From Peronospora farinosa (Eukaryota; Oomycota; Peronosporomycetes; Peronosporales; Peronosporaceae), in contig CANTFK010000978.1 of the NCBI GenBank assembly GCA_947646735.1, positions 62,001-126,000 of the forward strand: DNA of 64,000 nucleotides, written 5' to 3'. The notes under the pieces are model-generated. The model had not been told where the DNA came from and did not search any database. It saw only the letters and a list, made by a program, of their open reading frames with translations. Numbering within the stretch: position 1 is the first letter of the stretch; the number at the start of each line of letters is the position of its first letter. The position numbers were made by a program, and so were the translations under genes. Below are positions 9,601-20,780 of this stretch, one piece after another.

Positions 9601-11460
9601 CTAGAGCGCTCCGTCCACGAGACCATCGCGAGAGTATTCACGCAGCACAGCAGGAATGGAAGTAGGAGGAATCATGCCCAGCTCCGTGACCACCATGGAG
9701 ACGTCGTCGATCGGCGTCACATCGTACACTAGGTTGAGCAGTTTCAAGTCCGAGAGATCGCGCCAGTCAGAGAGGATGTGACCGCTCGAGGAACTGCTGG
9801 ACTGGTTGTCAGGAGCGCTACGACCATTTCGGCGTCGCGAGCGTGGCTTGTCGGTGCAGTATGAAGACACCAGCTCATCGGGGTCACCTAGCTCGTTGTG
9901 AGTAATTGCATCCAGCTGCACCCGGTCCGAGAACTTGTAAGTCTCGCAGCAGAACAGGACCGGTACGTTAGCCTCATGAGCAGTCATCGCTACCAAAGCC
10001 GTGCCAACACGCGCCACAGCCACACCGTTACTCATAAAAGCAGCAGCACCGAGGAACACCTTTGTGACTTCGCGCATAATGTACGACAGCGCGTTGATTT
10101 GCAGGTACGAGCACTGTAGCCCCGCGTCAGCCAGCACACTAACAAGCTTACGTCCTTCATAGTGTGGACGTGAGTCTACGACAATCACACGAAGCGTGGC
10201 AGCAATGTCCGGTGACGACTTGGCAATATCTAGCAGCAAATTCTCCACAACGTTTGCACGCGCATAGGTAAGAATGACATCGCCAGCGCTAATCTTGGAC
10301 TGGGCGTTCTTTGCTACCGCACGTGAGGCCAACAAGATGCGACTTTGCACATAATCCTCCATTTCGTCACGAATTCGACGTTTTGCTTCTTCCTCGCTCA
10401 ATTCGGGTGGGGTTGAGCCTACAACACGTCGAAGTCGACGAATAGCATTCCCCATGCCAATACCATGTGGTCTGCAGTCAATAAGGTATTGAATAAGTGG
10501 ACGAAGACGTTTATCCAAATCACGACGTAATTGTTTATCAGGTGGAGTAACGTAGTCTTCAATCACTTGATGGAATGCCGTGATCATTGCAATGCAACGT
10601 GCATTACTACCGGAAATTTTTCCTTCCGCGTACTTGAGTCCAAGTGATAATACTGCTGCATGTACTTCTTCTTTATTGGAAAACCCGACATTGAGTGACA
10701 AGGAGCTCTCACGTTCGTATTGTGGCAAATGGGAAAACATTTCCACTTGTTTCTGAGCTTGAGTCCGTACCACAACGGCAGCTTTAGCACGACGTGCAAT
10801 TTTTTTGGCATCATCATATTGTAATCTCACGTTCATGGGTGTAACTGCTGGAGGTCCCACCATCTCCAATTTCTTTGGCTTGACACCCGTCTCTTTTTTA
10901 CTTTCTCGATTGGCTTCTTGTTGAGCACGACGTTCACTTTTACTAAGCTTTTCTCTCTTTGGAACACCTCCAGCTTTCGCAAAAGCTTCAGCAGCTAATT
11001 TTTTTCTTTCTGCTTTGGATAATACTATTTTGTTTTTTTCGTCACTGGAACTGGTTGAATGGACTTTAGGAGCCAGTGAGACAGCGATTGGGCCAAGATT
11101 TAGCGTTTCCATGGACGAAATAGTCTCTGTCTCGTGAGAAGCAGCAGGAGACCAGCCTTCAAGCGCCCCTCTGTTGCATACAAATAGTAATAGTAAGCAT
11201 AGTATTAGCTAGTATACGATACTATAAGTAGTATACTATTCTGAGTAGTACACTATTCTGAGTAGTATACTATTTTTAAATAGTATACTACTTTAGGTAT
11301 ACTATTTTATGTAGTATACTACTTTATGTAGTATACTATTTTTGCTATACTATTTTTAGTATACAAAATAGTATTGACAAAATAGTATTCCTACGCACTC
11401 ATATAATCCGTCCGATTTTTTGTTTTTGTGACGTTTTTTCTGCTTTGTATCGTCCAGCAT
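9601..11460 (-). CDS. Translation initiation factor eIF2B subunit delta
   Basis: A regulatory subunit of eIF2B, the exchange factor that recycles eIF2-GDP to eIF2-GTP. The conserved C-terminal half has DVILTYARANVVENLLLDIA, VIVVDSRPHYEGRKLV, THNELGDPD and LVYDVTPIDDVSMVVTELGM, followed by IPPTSIPAVLREY, all diagnostic. The ATG at 11112 gives 503 residues, but the frame is open further upstream. I infer a first exon at 11399..11460 (MLDDTKQKKRHKNKK...) joined by donor GTGCGT (11398) and acceptor CAACAG (ending 11171) to 9601..11170. The phase is kept, giving 543 residues with a Lys-rich N-terminus, as is usual for eIF2B delta. The 228-nt intron is filled by a palindrome array. It is divergent from the WD40-like gene. 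Confidence 0.93.
11207..11364. repeat. Array of the 10-bp palindrome TAGTATACTA inside an intron
   Basis: TAGTATACTA is its own reverse complement. Perfect copies lie at 11229-11238, 11263-11272, 11281-11290, 11312-11321 and 11329-11338, with several one-mismatch or partial copies (for example AGTATAC at 11211 and 11358). Spacers are AT-rich (TTTTATG, TTCTGAG). The array fills most of the inferred first intron of eIF2B delta and ends about 35 nt before its acceptor. Confidence 0.85.
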
Positions 11461-11851
11461 TGACTCTACAGTAGGTAATACAGAATGTATGTCATTAGAA
11501 AGAGAGCGTGTTGGTTATAAGAATCCCATAGAAACGATACCAAGAGTTTTAAGGTGAATGTTTGGCTCAAGTACGGGCGATTGCGTTGTTTTATCCGTCA
11601 TTTTCGATCGATATTTGACTGGACAGGAAGGGGCCTTAATTTGGTCGGACTAAAACATAAATTGACAAAAGTGCTCAAAATTTAATACCCTAATATTTCA
11701 AATCTTTTGTGATAGTTTAGATAAGTATCTTTTTATGGGTACAAAATCCACGCACGACTGCCCCCCCCCTCTCTCTTGATTGAATTATACATCTCCCTTT
11801 TGGCGCGAATTTTTTTTTGTAATTTCGTACCCGCTATCAATCAATTACCAA
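11461..11851. promoter_or_regulatory. Divergent promoter region, eIF2B delta / WD40-like gene
   Basis: A 391-bp gap between opposed starts. It is AT-rich, with a pyrimidine block (a C run followed by CTCTCTCTT) at about 11761-11779, some 75 bp before the WD40-like ATG. No gene is supported here. Confidence 0.45.
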
Positions 11852-14800
11852 ATGAATCGTGAATTTGCGACGCTTGTAGCGGCCACGACGTCTGGTAAAA
11901 GCAGTACCTTTAACGATCATGAGAAAGAAGAAAACAAGCGCTTTTCAACCATGTCTTTTGTATCGCCAGTATCCATTTGTACAAGTGACAAGAACGTGGC
12001 AACAAAACTCTCTCTAAGTGGTCACTCGACCCGAAAACTAAAGACTCAATTGCAAACGACCCAATTTCAGTATACAAAACAAAAGATTAAAAGAGTGAAG
12101 GTCCCCGACGGTTCCAAAACTCGCGACCCGACGCGGAAATTGGAGTTTCGTACACCACTTAAAACAAGAACCTGCAGTTCAGCATCTGAGTCTGATTCCG
12201 AGTCAGAGGACTCAGACTCCTCTGATTCGGACACGGCAAAAGAAGAAGAACCCATTTCAAGTCCTGCTCCTTTTTCTCGTGGCTTTCAACGTCATTTTAC
12301 CGTCTCTTCTACTGTCTCCTCGGTCGCAATCGCTCCCAATGGTCATTTTCTTGTTGTGGGATTTTATAATGGAATGGTTTGTCTCTACCCTTTACTACAA
12401 GAACAACAACGGACATTTGAACGTGGCATTCTATTGGATCAGATTACACCTCGTGGAATGTATACTCAATTAATGGTCACTGTCTCAATTCCACAAGATG
12501 GAAAATTTATTTTTGCTGGAGTTTATCGTGGTTCTACTGAGATTCGAGCTTTTGAAATGGATACTATTGTATTACCTTCTCTAGCGAAGTCAAGTCAAAA
12601 ATCTGCTTGTTTATCAGTAATAACAAGAGCTGATTCTGATGATTTGAAAGAAAAAGATGAAGAAAATGGTCGAGTGTTTGGATTACCAAGTGCTCAAGTT
12701 GTTTCGCATACTTATTCAGATGCAAAATTGAAAGGATTTGCTGCCGCAAAGAGTTTATCTCTGCAACAAAACAATAGAACGGAATACCGTTTATTGTGTG
12801 GCATTGGCATTAAAAACGTCCACATGTGGCGATTTTATCAGAAAAAAACAGACAATGCAAATTTGGAATGGACCTGGGAGTGTGTCTTTGATAAACAGAC
12901 AAACGGTATTTCATTGGAGTTTATTTCGTTCCATCCGACAAATGGTGACCAGTTTATTTCCAAGTCGGAGCACCAAAATGTACGGATCTGGCATTTGGAA
13001 GAAGATTATGATGATGAAAGTGATTCGGTGACGATTTGCAAGAAATCACATACAGATGTGAAGCAAACAATTGATGCTGTTGCTGTATATGGAGATTACG
13101 CCTATGGTGGAAGCGAATCCCTTGCTGTTATTGACCTTGAAGCGGCTACCCGCATGGATTTGGATCTACCGCTGTCTGCAAAGGAACAACATGCTCAACG
13201 TGAAGCTGCTATCAACTCTAGAACTGCCAATCCATTGCGTGCATGGAACCCCCGCGGAAGTCGTCGACGAGGTGCCGAGGATACGATTGGACAACGTCAC
13301 ATGCGAACTGTGAGCAAAATTGCAGGACAGGATGCGTCGCCGTTTACGGTCGGCATGTGCAGCGACGGTAGTGTGTTTTTTCACCAGCCGAAAAAAGAGA
13401 TTGGGATCGCGACACCTCTTGACTACATCGAAGGGTACGAAGAGTTTTTCGTGGACCCGTCCCTGGACTTTCAAGCGCAATTTTCGGATCTTACTCGAGT
13501 CAACACGAGTGGACTTCTTGCGATCCTTCCTCTTCCCGGTACAGAGAAAGAAGAGTGGATGGTTGTGGCCGCGAATCAAGACCAGCTTCTTGTGCAGAGC
13601 CTGGAGGCCTTCTTGCATCGCGACCAGCAGAAGGAGGAATACTCACAGGTGAAGAGCGATTTAAGAAGCGTCATGCGAGATCTTGGTGGAGCAGAAAGTA
13701 GCACAGACGAGACCAGCAGTGACTCTGACGATTACAACGAGAGTGTTACGACGAAGAAACATCAGCGCCAGGAAATGCAGGACAAGACGATACTCAAGCG
13801 CAGTCGCCAAGAAAATGCGTTGAAATCTCAGGAAAGAGGGAGCAACAAAAAGCGAAGTCGGCAAGATAGTGGGGTGAAGACATCCGGTGTGTCAGGAGAG
13901 AAAAGGAAGCCGTTATCGTCTAGCAAAAGTGAGTCACAGAAGAAGTCTGTTAAACCGAAGCCGATTAGCATGGTTGATGACCAGGAAGAGGATAGCGACA
14001 GCATGGCAGCGGTAACCACTCCCAAGGGCACCACGAATCGTAGTGACGGCAAGTTGTCGACAAGCACAGCATCTCCGGTTGTTTCGATTTCATCATGGTC
14101 GGGTTCTTCAAACCCAAACACTCCGGAGCAGCTCAGACTATCAAGAGTGGAGAAACAACTCATAGCTCTCAGGGAACTGGAATGGACTCCGCCTCATGCT
14201 GCAGCTGCGAAGCCACGGCTGGACAACCAACAAAAGATTATGGATTCCGCTGCAAATGTGGCGGCACTCTTGGCTCAGCTGAACTCGAGCAGTAACCAAG
14301 CGCAGGTCGAGACGAGGACTATATCAAGTGAAAAGAAGACGGCCCGTCGAATGAAAGCACAAGCTTTGTTCACAGATAACAAAAACAATGAAGACCGTAC
14401 TAAGGAGAAGAACTGGGAGGTGGCCCAGACGAAAATCACGAAGAAGGCTGAGACGGTGTCTTTCGTGTCGAAGGAAACCGCGATTGCTACGATCTCCAGC
14501 AAGCACGGCTCCCGTGCAGGATCCAACAAGTTTTCCCGTGTACAAGCGGAAACGCAAGATGCCGTGCCTGGTGAGCCAAAAAAACCAATAGAAGCAGACA
14601 AGCTCATGGGACTGGAGCAGCCTGTCGAGGATGCAGACGTTGATCTGGAAGTGGAACTGGAGCAACTCGAGCAGTACGAGCCTGAGTTCGAGTCCGTGCC
14701 TTTGATAAGTGACAAGGGCTCACTTTTGGCTGCAACCATGTACCAATACGCTGATCCAGCTTCAAAGTCGAATATTGACATCAAGATGGCTAATGGAGAC

Positions 14801-15322
14801 GACGATGTCGAGGCTGACTATGCAGCCGCAATTACCGAGCAGACCAACTTGCTGTTGCAGTTTTCACACGAGAATGAGCGGCTCAAGATGAATTTTCTGG
14901 CTGAGCGCGAACGCATCTACAAACATCCAGACTGCAGCTGTGCCTGGCATATTAGCTCAAAAAAATCATCGTCAGCTTCGAGCAGCGGTATCAATTGGCG
15001 TCGGAACGTGGCGCACGACTACCTGAAGCGAAAACAGTTGAAGCGACGTCACAAGAAGCAGCTCGCGGCAAAGTTGCATCAGCTGCACGCGAGCTATGCC
15101 GTGCAAATACAGGAGTTGTATGCAATGCAGCAATTGCAGGCCAAGGCTTTCCGTGCACGACAGCAATTCCAGCATCTTCACAAGCAGTTTTGTCGTCAAG
15201 CCAGCACATCCAACAGCATCTCTTCATCATCGTCGACAGTGGAAACATCTCGGATCAAACACTTGATCATGCCTGATCATCTCTCTGGAGCCAGCTTTCC
15301 ATACCCGGATTTGCTATCCTGA
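11852..15322 (+). CDS. Large WD40-like nuclear protein with acidic and basic disordered regions
   Basis: A 1156-residue protein from the ATG at 11852 (MNREFATLVAATTSGKSS); an in-frame ATG at 11780 is possible, but its added residues look like 5' UTR translation. Order of parts: a basic N-terminus; an acidic Ser/Asp/Glu tract at about 105-130 (SESDSESEDSDSSDSD); a WD40-like region at about 145-390 (SSVAIAPNGHFLVVGFYNGMVCLYP, ISFHPTNGDQFISKSEHQNVRIWHLEE); long charged disordered regions with Lys/Arg-rich stretches suited to nuclear localisation; and a C-terminal region of basic and Gln-rich helices (KRKQLKRRHKKQLAAKLHQL) that may be a coiled coil. I do not recognise a named family. A chromatin or ribosome-assembly role is possible but is only inference. 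Confidence 0.85.
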   Translation: MNREFATLVAATTSGKSSTFNDHEKEENKRFSTMSFVSPVSICTSDKNVATKLSLSGHSTRKLKTQLQTTQFQYTKQKIKRVKVPDGSKTRDPTRKLEFRTPLKTRTCSSASESDSESEDSDSSDSDTAKEEEPISSPAPFSRGFQRHFTVSSTVSSVAIAPNGHFLVVGFYNGMVCLYPLLQEQQRTFERGILLDQITPRGMYTQLMVTVSIPQDGKFIFAGVYRGSTEIRAFEMDTIVLPSLAKSSQKSACLSVITRADSDDLKEKDEENGRVFGLPSAQVVSHTYSDAKLKGFAAAKSLSLQQNNRTEYRLLCGIGIKNVHMWRFYQKKTDNANLEWTWECVFDKQTNGISLEFISFHPTNGDQFISKSEHQNVRIWHLEEDYDDESDSVTICKKSHTDVKQTIDAVAVYGDYAYGGSESLAVIDLEAATRMDLDLPLSAKEQHAQREAAINSRTANPLRAWNPRGSRRRGAEDTIGQRHMRTVSKIAGQDASPFTVGMCSDGSVFFHQPKKEIGIATPLDYIEGYEEFFVDPSLDFQAQFSDLTRVNTSGLLAILPLPGTEKEEWMVVAANQDQLLVQSLEAFLHRDQQKEEYSQVKSDLRSVMRDLGGAESSTDETSSDSDDYNESVTTKKHQRQEMQDKTILKRSRQENALKSQERGSNKKRSRQDSGVKTSGVSGEKRKPLSSSKSESQKKSVKPKPISMVDDQEEDSDSMAAVTTPKGTTNRSDGKLSTSTASPVVSISSWSGSSNPNTPEQLRLSRVEKQLIALRELEWTPPHAAAAKPRLDNQQKIMDSAANVAALLAQLNSSSNQAQVETRTISSEKKTARRMKAQALFTDNKNNEDRTKEKNWEVAQTKITKKAETVSFVSKETAIATISSKHGSRAGSNKFSRVQAETQDAVPGEPKKPIEADKLMGLEQPVEDADVDLEVELEQLEQYEPEFESVPLISDKGSLLAATMYQYADPASKSNIDIKMANGDDDVEADYAAAITEQTNLLLQFSHENERLKMNFLAERERIYKHPDCSCAWHISSKKSSSASSSGINWRRNVAHDYLKRKQLKRRHKKQLAAKLHQLHASYAVQIQELYAMQQLQAKAFRARQQFQHLHKQFCRQASTSNSISSSSSTVETSRIKHLIMPDHLSGASFPYPDLLS

Positions 15323-15879
15323 TTGGAATTGTTTCCAGGGAACAAGTGTCCAAGTCTGACAAGAAGCTGCTGACCACGTGAATTGGATATCCCGATTGGA
15401 TTTTCTCGAGCTGATCAAGTAGTGAAAAACATCAACGATTCCACCCAGGGAAGATATTCAACGGACTTTTGAAAAAAAGGGGTTTCCTACCATAGATCGA
15501 CATGGAGATTAGTGCCGACATCACTTTGGCATGTTTAAAGCATCCATGATCCTTTTTAAAGTAGCTCATCATGGAATTATAGGGTTCATTAATAGTCAGT
15601 CGCTGATAAAGTTTTGAAATTGCGAAGGCACTGTTATATTTAATATACCGGTGGTATCTGATATTTTCCTTAAATTCAAGAGTATTAGTCTAAAGAGGTT
15701 CTCTGGTAGAATGTTTGCGGTTACAGTTGCCATGTGCTTAAAAAAAAGTCTATTTTTGTCGTTTAGTGTCAATAGTAAAGCTGAATGAACTGCAAAAAAT
15801 ATCCACTGAAAAATCCAGCGAAAAAACCGACACCTTCTTTTCCCATTTTTCATTATCCGATTTTTGTGATATCGCAACA
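15323..15879. other. Intergenic, no supported gene
   Basis: 557 bp between two genes on the same strand. It is AT-rich and holds the 3' UTR of the WD40-like gene and the promoter of the zinc-ribbon gene. The frame of the next gene is open from 15766, but those residues do not resemble protein domains. Confidence 0.45.
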
Positions 15880-16203
15880 ATGGACCCTCCTATCAAGCCA
15901 CAGAAGACCGTCGATGGATCGAAATATCCTACAGGTACAGGCCAACCCGTCCATGTAGATGCCTATGGTCGTCCAATCGTCGCGGCTGTGCCTATTGTGC
16001 CCAATGGTTATCCTGCTGCTGCTATCCATACGCGTGTAGTGCCGAATAATGCAAATATCCGACGTGATGCTCAGAATAATGCACTGTGCAATAAATGTTC
16101 AACCCCATATCCCCTTCCTGCTGGCTGTACGAGCTGGAGATGCCGCAATTGTGGAGAACTTAATAATGCCAGTACGTATGGCTACGAATGCAGCATTTTG
16201 TGA
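15880..16203 (+). CDS. Small zinc-ribbon protein with a C-terminal CaaX-like end
   Basis: A 107-residue protein from the ATG at 15880 (MDPPIKPQKTVDG), preceded by an AACA context. The first 60 residues are rich in Pro, Val and Ala (PIVAAVPIVPNGYPAAA) and look disordered. The C-terminal part has two CxxC pairs 14 residues apart: C70-N-K-C73, then YPLPAGCTSWRC with C88-R-N-C91. This layout would fold as a small zinc ribbon, like those in proteins that bind membranes, nucleic acid or other proteins. The chain ends Cys-Ser-Ile-Leu, a possible geranylgeranylation box. I do not recognise a named family, and no introns are needed. The function is unknown. Confidence 0.7.
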   Translation: MDPPIKPQKTVDGSKYPTGTGQPVHVDAYGRPIVAAVPIVPNGYPAAAIHTRVVPNNANIRRDAQNNALCNKCSTPYPLPAGCTSWRCRNCGELNNASTYGYECSIL

Positions 16204-16632
16204 GAAAATCCGAGATAAAAAGGAACAGGATTTTATCTCGTTTAGTGTCGTTTTCTCATAGATATTTTTGTCTTATCTATGGTATTCTTGATTATACAAA
16301 AGAATGTCGTCCAACCTTTATTAAATGATAGAGGTTTTGGCCATCAACTTGTTCATTATAACAACGACTCTCCAATAAGCGATGAACCCCCAGTTAGTAA
16401 TAATATAAATGGTCAATTCATATCACATCTTTTCTATCATAAGTCAATATAGAATCAGAATCAATAATACGTAGAAGAAGAAGAAGAAAAAAAGAGAAGT
16501 ACAAATGTAAGTAAAGTCTACTTGAAAAGATTAAAACCATGCAATATAACGGCTATCCGTTGACCGCTACAAGAACAAGAAAAAAAAATTCTTCTTCTTC
16601 TTCTTCTTCTTCCACCTTGTCGTATTTTTTCT
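16204..16632. other. Convergent intergenic region with TTC microsatellite
   Basis: 429 bp between the zinc-ribbon stop and the PDR gene stop. It contains a GAA-type run at about 16473-16490 and a TTC run at about 16589-16612. Nothing else is recognised. Confidence 0.5.
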
Positions 16633-19600
16633 TTATCTCTTGAGATGACTCACGTACTTGAAAGTCACGTAAATGGCAATTTGCAAGACAATCCAAATCA
16701 CCAAAAGTCCTCCCATTAAATTGTACTTGCTCCCTGGACGAAAATCGTAAATGTCCTCAATGTACTTGGCCACGGTCATTTCACTAGTCACTCCATTTGT
16801 TGTCACTTGAATCATGTCTTGAACGTCACCAAATTGGACACCGACCAATGCTGAAAGCGAATAACTTGATGGAACCAAATATTCAAACCACTTGTAACCT
16901 GCCTTCATAGCTGTACGGGGTAAGAGGTAACCTGAAAACAAGTTGAATAGACACGACATTGCACCCACAGCGACATTCGCCACCTTTTCATTTGGTGTCA
17001 AGGCAGACATCCATTGACCCACGTACGTGCATGCCGACGTGTACAGGTAAAAGATGAACATGAAAAACAAGTAGTCACCTCCATTGGAACTCCACCCGAC
17101 GAGCCAGTACTCGATCGTCACGAACAAGATAATCACCACAATCAAGTACGGCACTTCAGCAAACCACAATGATAGACTGTAGGGCAGTGGACCGTAGTAA
17201 TTCGACATCCGTTCACGGTAAAACACAGCACGCTCGGCACATGTCACTTCAAGCACTGTCATGAGGTTAATGACACCGATAAAGTCCATACTGTTGTAGA
17301 TGAGACCAATGTGCGAGTTGATCTTTTTCACACTGTCAGCCGACAACTGGAAAAACGTCGTACCAAAGATAACACCAAAGAGCGGGAACAGGAACATGCG
17401 CATAAAGTTGTACTGCGGATTCCGCCAGTACGTAAGCTGCTGCTTCTTTGCCAATTCGGTCAACTGGTTCATGAAACTCGTTGCAATGGGATCGTAATTC
17501 AGTGTCGAGTGACGCACAAAATCATCGGACGCTTCTGCCAACAACATCGTGCGCTCACGGTTCGACTTGTAAAGCTCGCTGTTCTTGTACTCAAAAGCAT
17601 AGTCTTTAACGTCACGACCAATACCAGCGCCAATCACCTCGAGCATGTATGTGGCCGGGTTGTACTGCGGACGGATCTCCATCGTACCAGGGATAGAAGC
17701 AAAGTATTCCAGCATCTTCACCGAGTCCACACCGAGGTCACCGAAGTAAGCCGTGAACCCACCTCTCTGCAGCAGCAATAGACCATCAAATAGCTCGAAG
17801 ATCGAAATACTCGGCTGGTGGATTGTGCACAGCACTGTACGGCCCGTGCGAGCAATCGACTGCACACCGCGCATCACGATAAGTGCCGAGCGCCCATCGA
17901 GACCACTCGTCGGTTCATCAAGGAACAAAATGCTCGGGTTCGACACCACCTCCACTCCAATTGTCACACGCTTCTTCTGCTCCACCGACAAACTTCCCAC
18001 CATTTCGCCAGATATCGATGACAGCTCCAACAGGTCCAAGGTTTCATGCACCAAAGTCATGCGCTGTTCTTCCGTAAAGTTGGGCGGTAAACGCAAATTG
18101 GCTGAAAACACTAGCGCCTCGTAAACCGAAGCAGCTTCCGAGTGGATGTCCATCTGCTCGCAGTACGCCGTAATGCGGCTGAAATAAGCCGGGTTCTTGA
18201 GTTCGCCGTTCACGACAATGTCGCCCACAACGCGACCACCCGTCTTACGGCCAGCGATCACGTCCATCAGCGTCGTCTTACCAGCACCCGTCGCACCCAT
18301 AAGTGCCACCATGCGTCCTGGTTCAAAATGCGCCGTAACGCCATTCAAAAGTTGTTTTTCCTCGCCCGAAGGAAGCGTCACGAAGTATTCCAAGTCCTTG
18401 ATGCACAAATTCGACGGGGTGAATGGTAGACCACCACTGTTTGCTCCCCCTTCGGATCACTACCAGCTTTGGGCGTACTAATCTTGACATACACGTTGTC
18501 CTCTTCTTCGACCTTGTCGGTCAGAGCTTTGACAGTCACACCCTTGTACTTCTCGTACCGGATGAAGTGCAGCGCCATACCGTTGAGCGTCGTAAAGAAG
18601 AAGTAGTAGACCACCAGCACGATGATACCAAACCAGATGTACTCGGTACCCTGTGTGATCGAGAAGCTCTCAAGATTGGTTTTGCTTTCCAATTCCGTGT
18701 ACCGATCACTCGAGAACTCTGACAGCATGTTACTACGCAGAGCCCACGAGATCGGAGAGAACCAGTACATCCAGATCCAGTACTCCGGGATCAGGTCAGC
18801 CAAAATGATGTTGCCCGAGAACAGCAAAAAGAAGCTGACAGAGATCGAAGCAAGCGCCTGGCCAACTGTGATGCTAGGCGACAGGGAGCTAAGCATCGTC
18901 ATGTAGGCACTGATAGCGTGCTGAAAACTTAGCAGCACCACGTAAAACACGATAAACTTTTCAAACGAGCGCGTCAAACCACTCATAAAGTAGAAGAACA
19001 AGCACAGCACGAGAGACACTGCAACATTCACCGGAATCTGCACCACACTCTCGGCGATAGCATACGATGTTGTACGGAAGAAATTGCGCGCGCGTTGCTT
19101 GTAGAACACCTTACGCAGTTGGAACGAAATAGTGATCTGCTGCCAAGCCTGACGCTGGAACAGCGCGATACTGAAGAAGATCATGCGGAGGTAGTACGTC
19201 GAGCTCACGTCAAAGTAGATCATTCCCATGACCAGACCGATAACGAGAGCTTCAAGCAGCTTACCCCACAGCAGTGGCGGATCACGCAACCAAATCAGCT
19301 TTTGTCGATTCAACAATAGGATCGTGCTTGGAACGAATGCCAATCCGAACTCCGAGTTCTGCTTCGAACGTGCCAGCTTTGCCACGCTTTTAGCTTTCTT
19401 AAAGTCTTCCGCACTCTCAAACTGGTGCTCGTTAAAGCCTTTGCCAATAGCTTCATGAGTCTTCTTGTAAATTTGTGACTCACAGAAGAGGTTGTTAAAG
19501 TCCTCCGAAGTCACAGGCATGTCCTTGGTCGGAACGCTGCCGTTCGCATAACGAAGACCACGACCCGATGTCGCTTCAATGAGGAAATCAGCAGGATCCA

Positions 19601-20705
19601 CACGAGGTGGGCACGTGAATCCAAGACCATGGAAGTAGTCAAGGATCTCCGTACGTGGACCGTGGTAGACCATGTATCCTTCATTAATCATCAAAATGTC
19701 GTCAAACATCTCAACAACCTCAGGTGTTGGCTGCAATAGTGCGACCATGACTGATCCACCCAAAGTCTTGCACCATGTGCGCATGGACTTGACAATGTCA
19801 AAGGTAGCAGCACTGTCGAGACCCGTGGAGATTTCATCACACAGGAAAAGACTCTGACCACCGACGAGCATTTCACCGACGGTCACACGTTTGCGTTCAC
19901 CACCACTCACACCACGTAGCAAAGCATCACCAACAACCGTGTCGGCACAATTCTCTAGACCCAAAATCTGTAAGAAAAGTTCCGTACGAAGTGCTGCAAT
20001 ATCCCGCATCTCCTCTGGTTGATCTTCAGCACGTCCATTGACACACATGTCAGCAAACTTGAACGTCTCACGAACGGTAAGTGTCGGAATGTGATTGTCC
20101 GTTTGATCAACGAGACCAACAAGTTTAATGAGGTCAATCTCGTCTCCACGTAGTCCCGAGTAGAGAATTTCGCCTCCAATCTCCGTCTGTGAATTATCTT
20201 GTAACTTGCCAGCCATTGCCTTGAGAAAGGTAGATTTACCAGCCCCTGGATTAGCAAGTACCAATGTCATGGAACCAGGTTTAATGATCCCTGTCATTGG
20301 ATGAAGAGCATGTTTTGTCTTCATTGGTACTTTTTGCCATGGGGTAAAGATTGAACTCAAATGACTCCCAACAGTAGCATGAGCACCAACTGTTGCTGGT
20401 ACTTGAACCGAAAAGGATAAATTCTCAAACCGAACTTCAGGAGTTGGGAGTTGAAGATTAATCTTCTTGGATAAATGGTCATATTTTTTATAAAACCGTT
20501 CAAGGCCACCATTAAGCATCGTCTCGAGATCATCAGCACGTAAGGTACTATATCGACTTGCCATGGTATCATGATTGTGTGAATACGGGTCTTGAAGACT
20601 GCGAAAATTCAGCGACCGATAGACTTCCGGTACTTGATCTTCCGCAATATCATTCGCCTCAGGCTGTAAAAGACTCGCAGCAACTTCCGTCTTCTTGTCG
20701 TCCAT
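16633..20705 (-). CDS. PDR-type (ABCG) ABC transporter, copy 1, broken by one frameshift
   Basis: A full-size pleiotropic drug resistance pump in two overlapping frames: residues 1 to about 755 from the ATG at 20705 (open to 18378), and the remaining 590 or so in another frame from 18408 to 16633. The intact paralogue at 46939-51015 shows where the two parts meet. The frame changes at or beside a run of five C on the plus strand (18446-18450), in the poorly conserved linker between the first membrane domain and the second nucleotide-binding domain. All key motifs survive: Walker A ANPGAGKST, signature VSGGERKRV and Walker B LFLCDE in NBD1; GATGAGKTT and FLDEPTSGLDGRSA in NBD2; and two six-helix membrane domains. 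NBD2 has the degenerate signature LSVEQKKRV, usual for the family. PDR pumps export lipids and xenobiotics at the plasma membrane. The break could be real or a homopolymer sequencing error. Confidence 0.92.
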
Positions 20706-20751
20706 GGCAAAAGCTTCTTTTTGGTGCTAGAGCAGATGAAACTCTTTTAAA

Positions 20752-20780
20752 AAGAAGAAAAAGAAGAAGAAGAAGAAGAG
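20752..20780. repeat. GAA microsatellite upstream of PDR copy 1
   Basis: A run of GAA/AAG units about 50 bp upstream of the PDR copy 1 start codon, in the likely 5' UTR or promoter. The region near its 3' end has another AAG/TTC run. Confidence 0.8.

Noticed and set aside
14275..14784. 169-codon minus-strand frame
   Set aside because: Antisense shadow of the WD40-like gene, in a part rich in Glu/Ser codons that keeps the opposite strand open.
18378..18460. An intron as explanation for the PDR copy 1 frame change
   Set aside because: The paralogue is continuous here, no convincing short GT-AG pair is seen, and the overlap of the two frames is too small.
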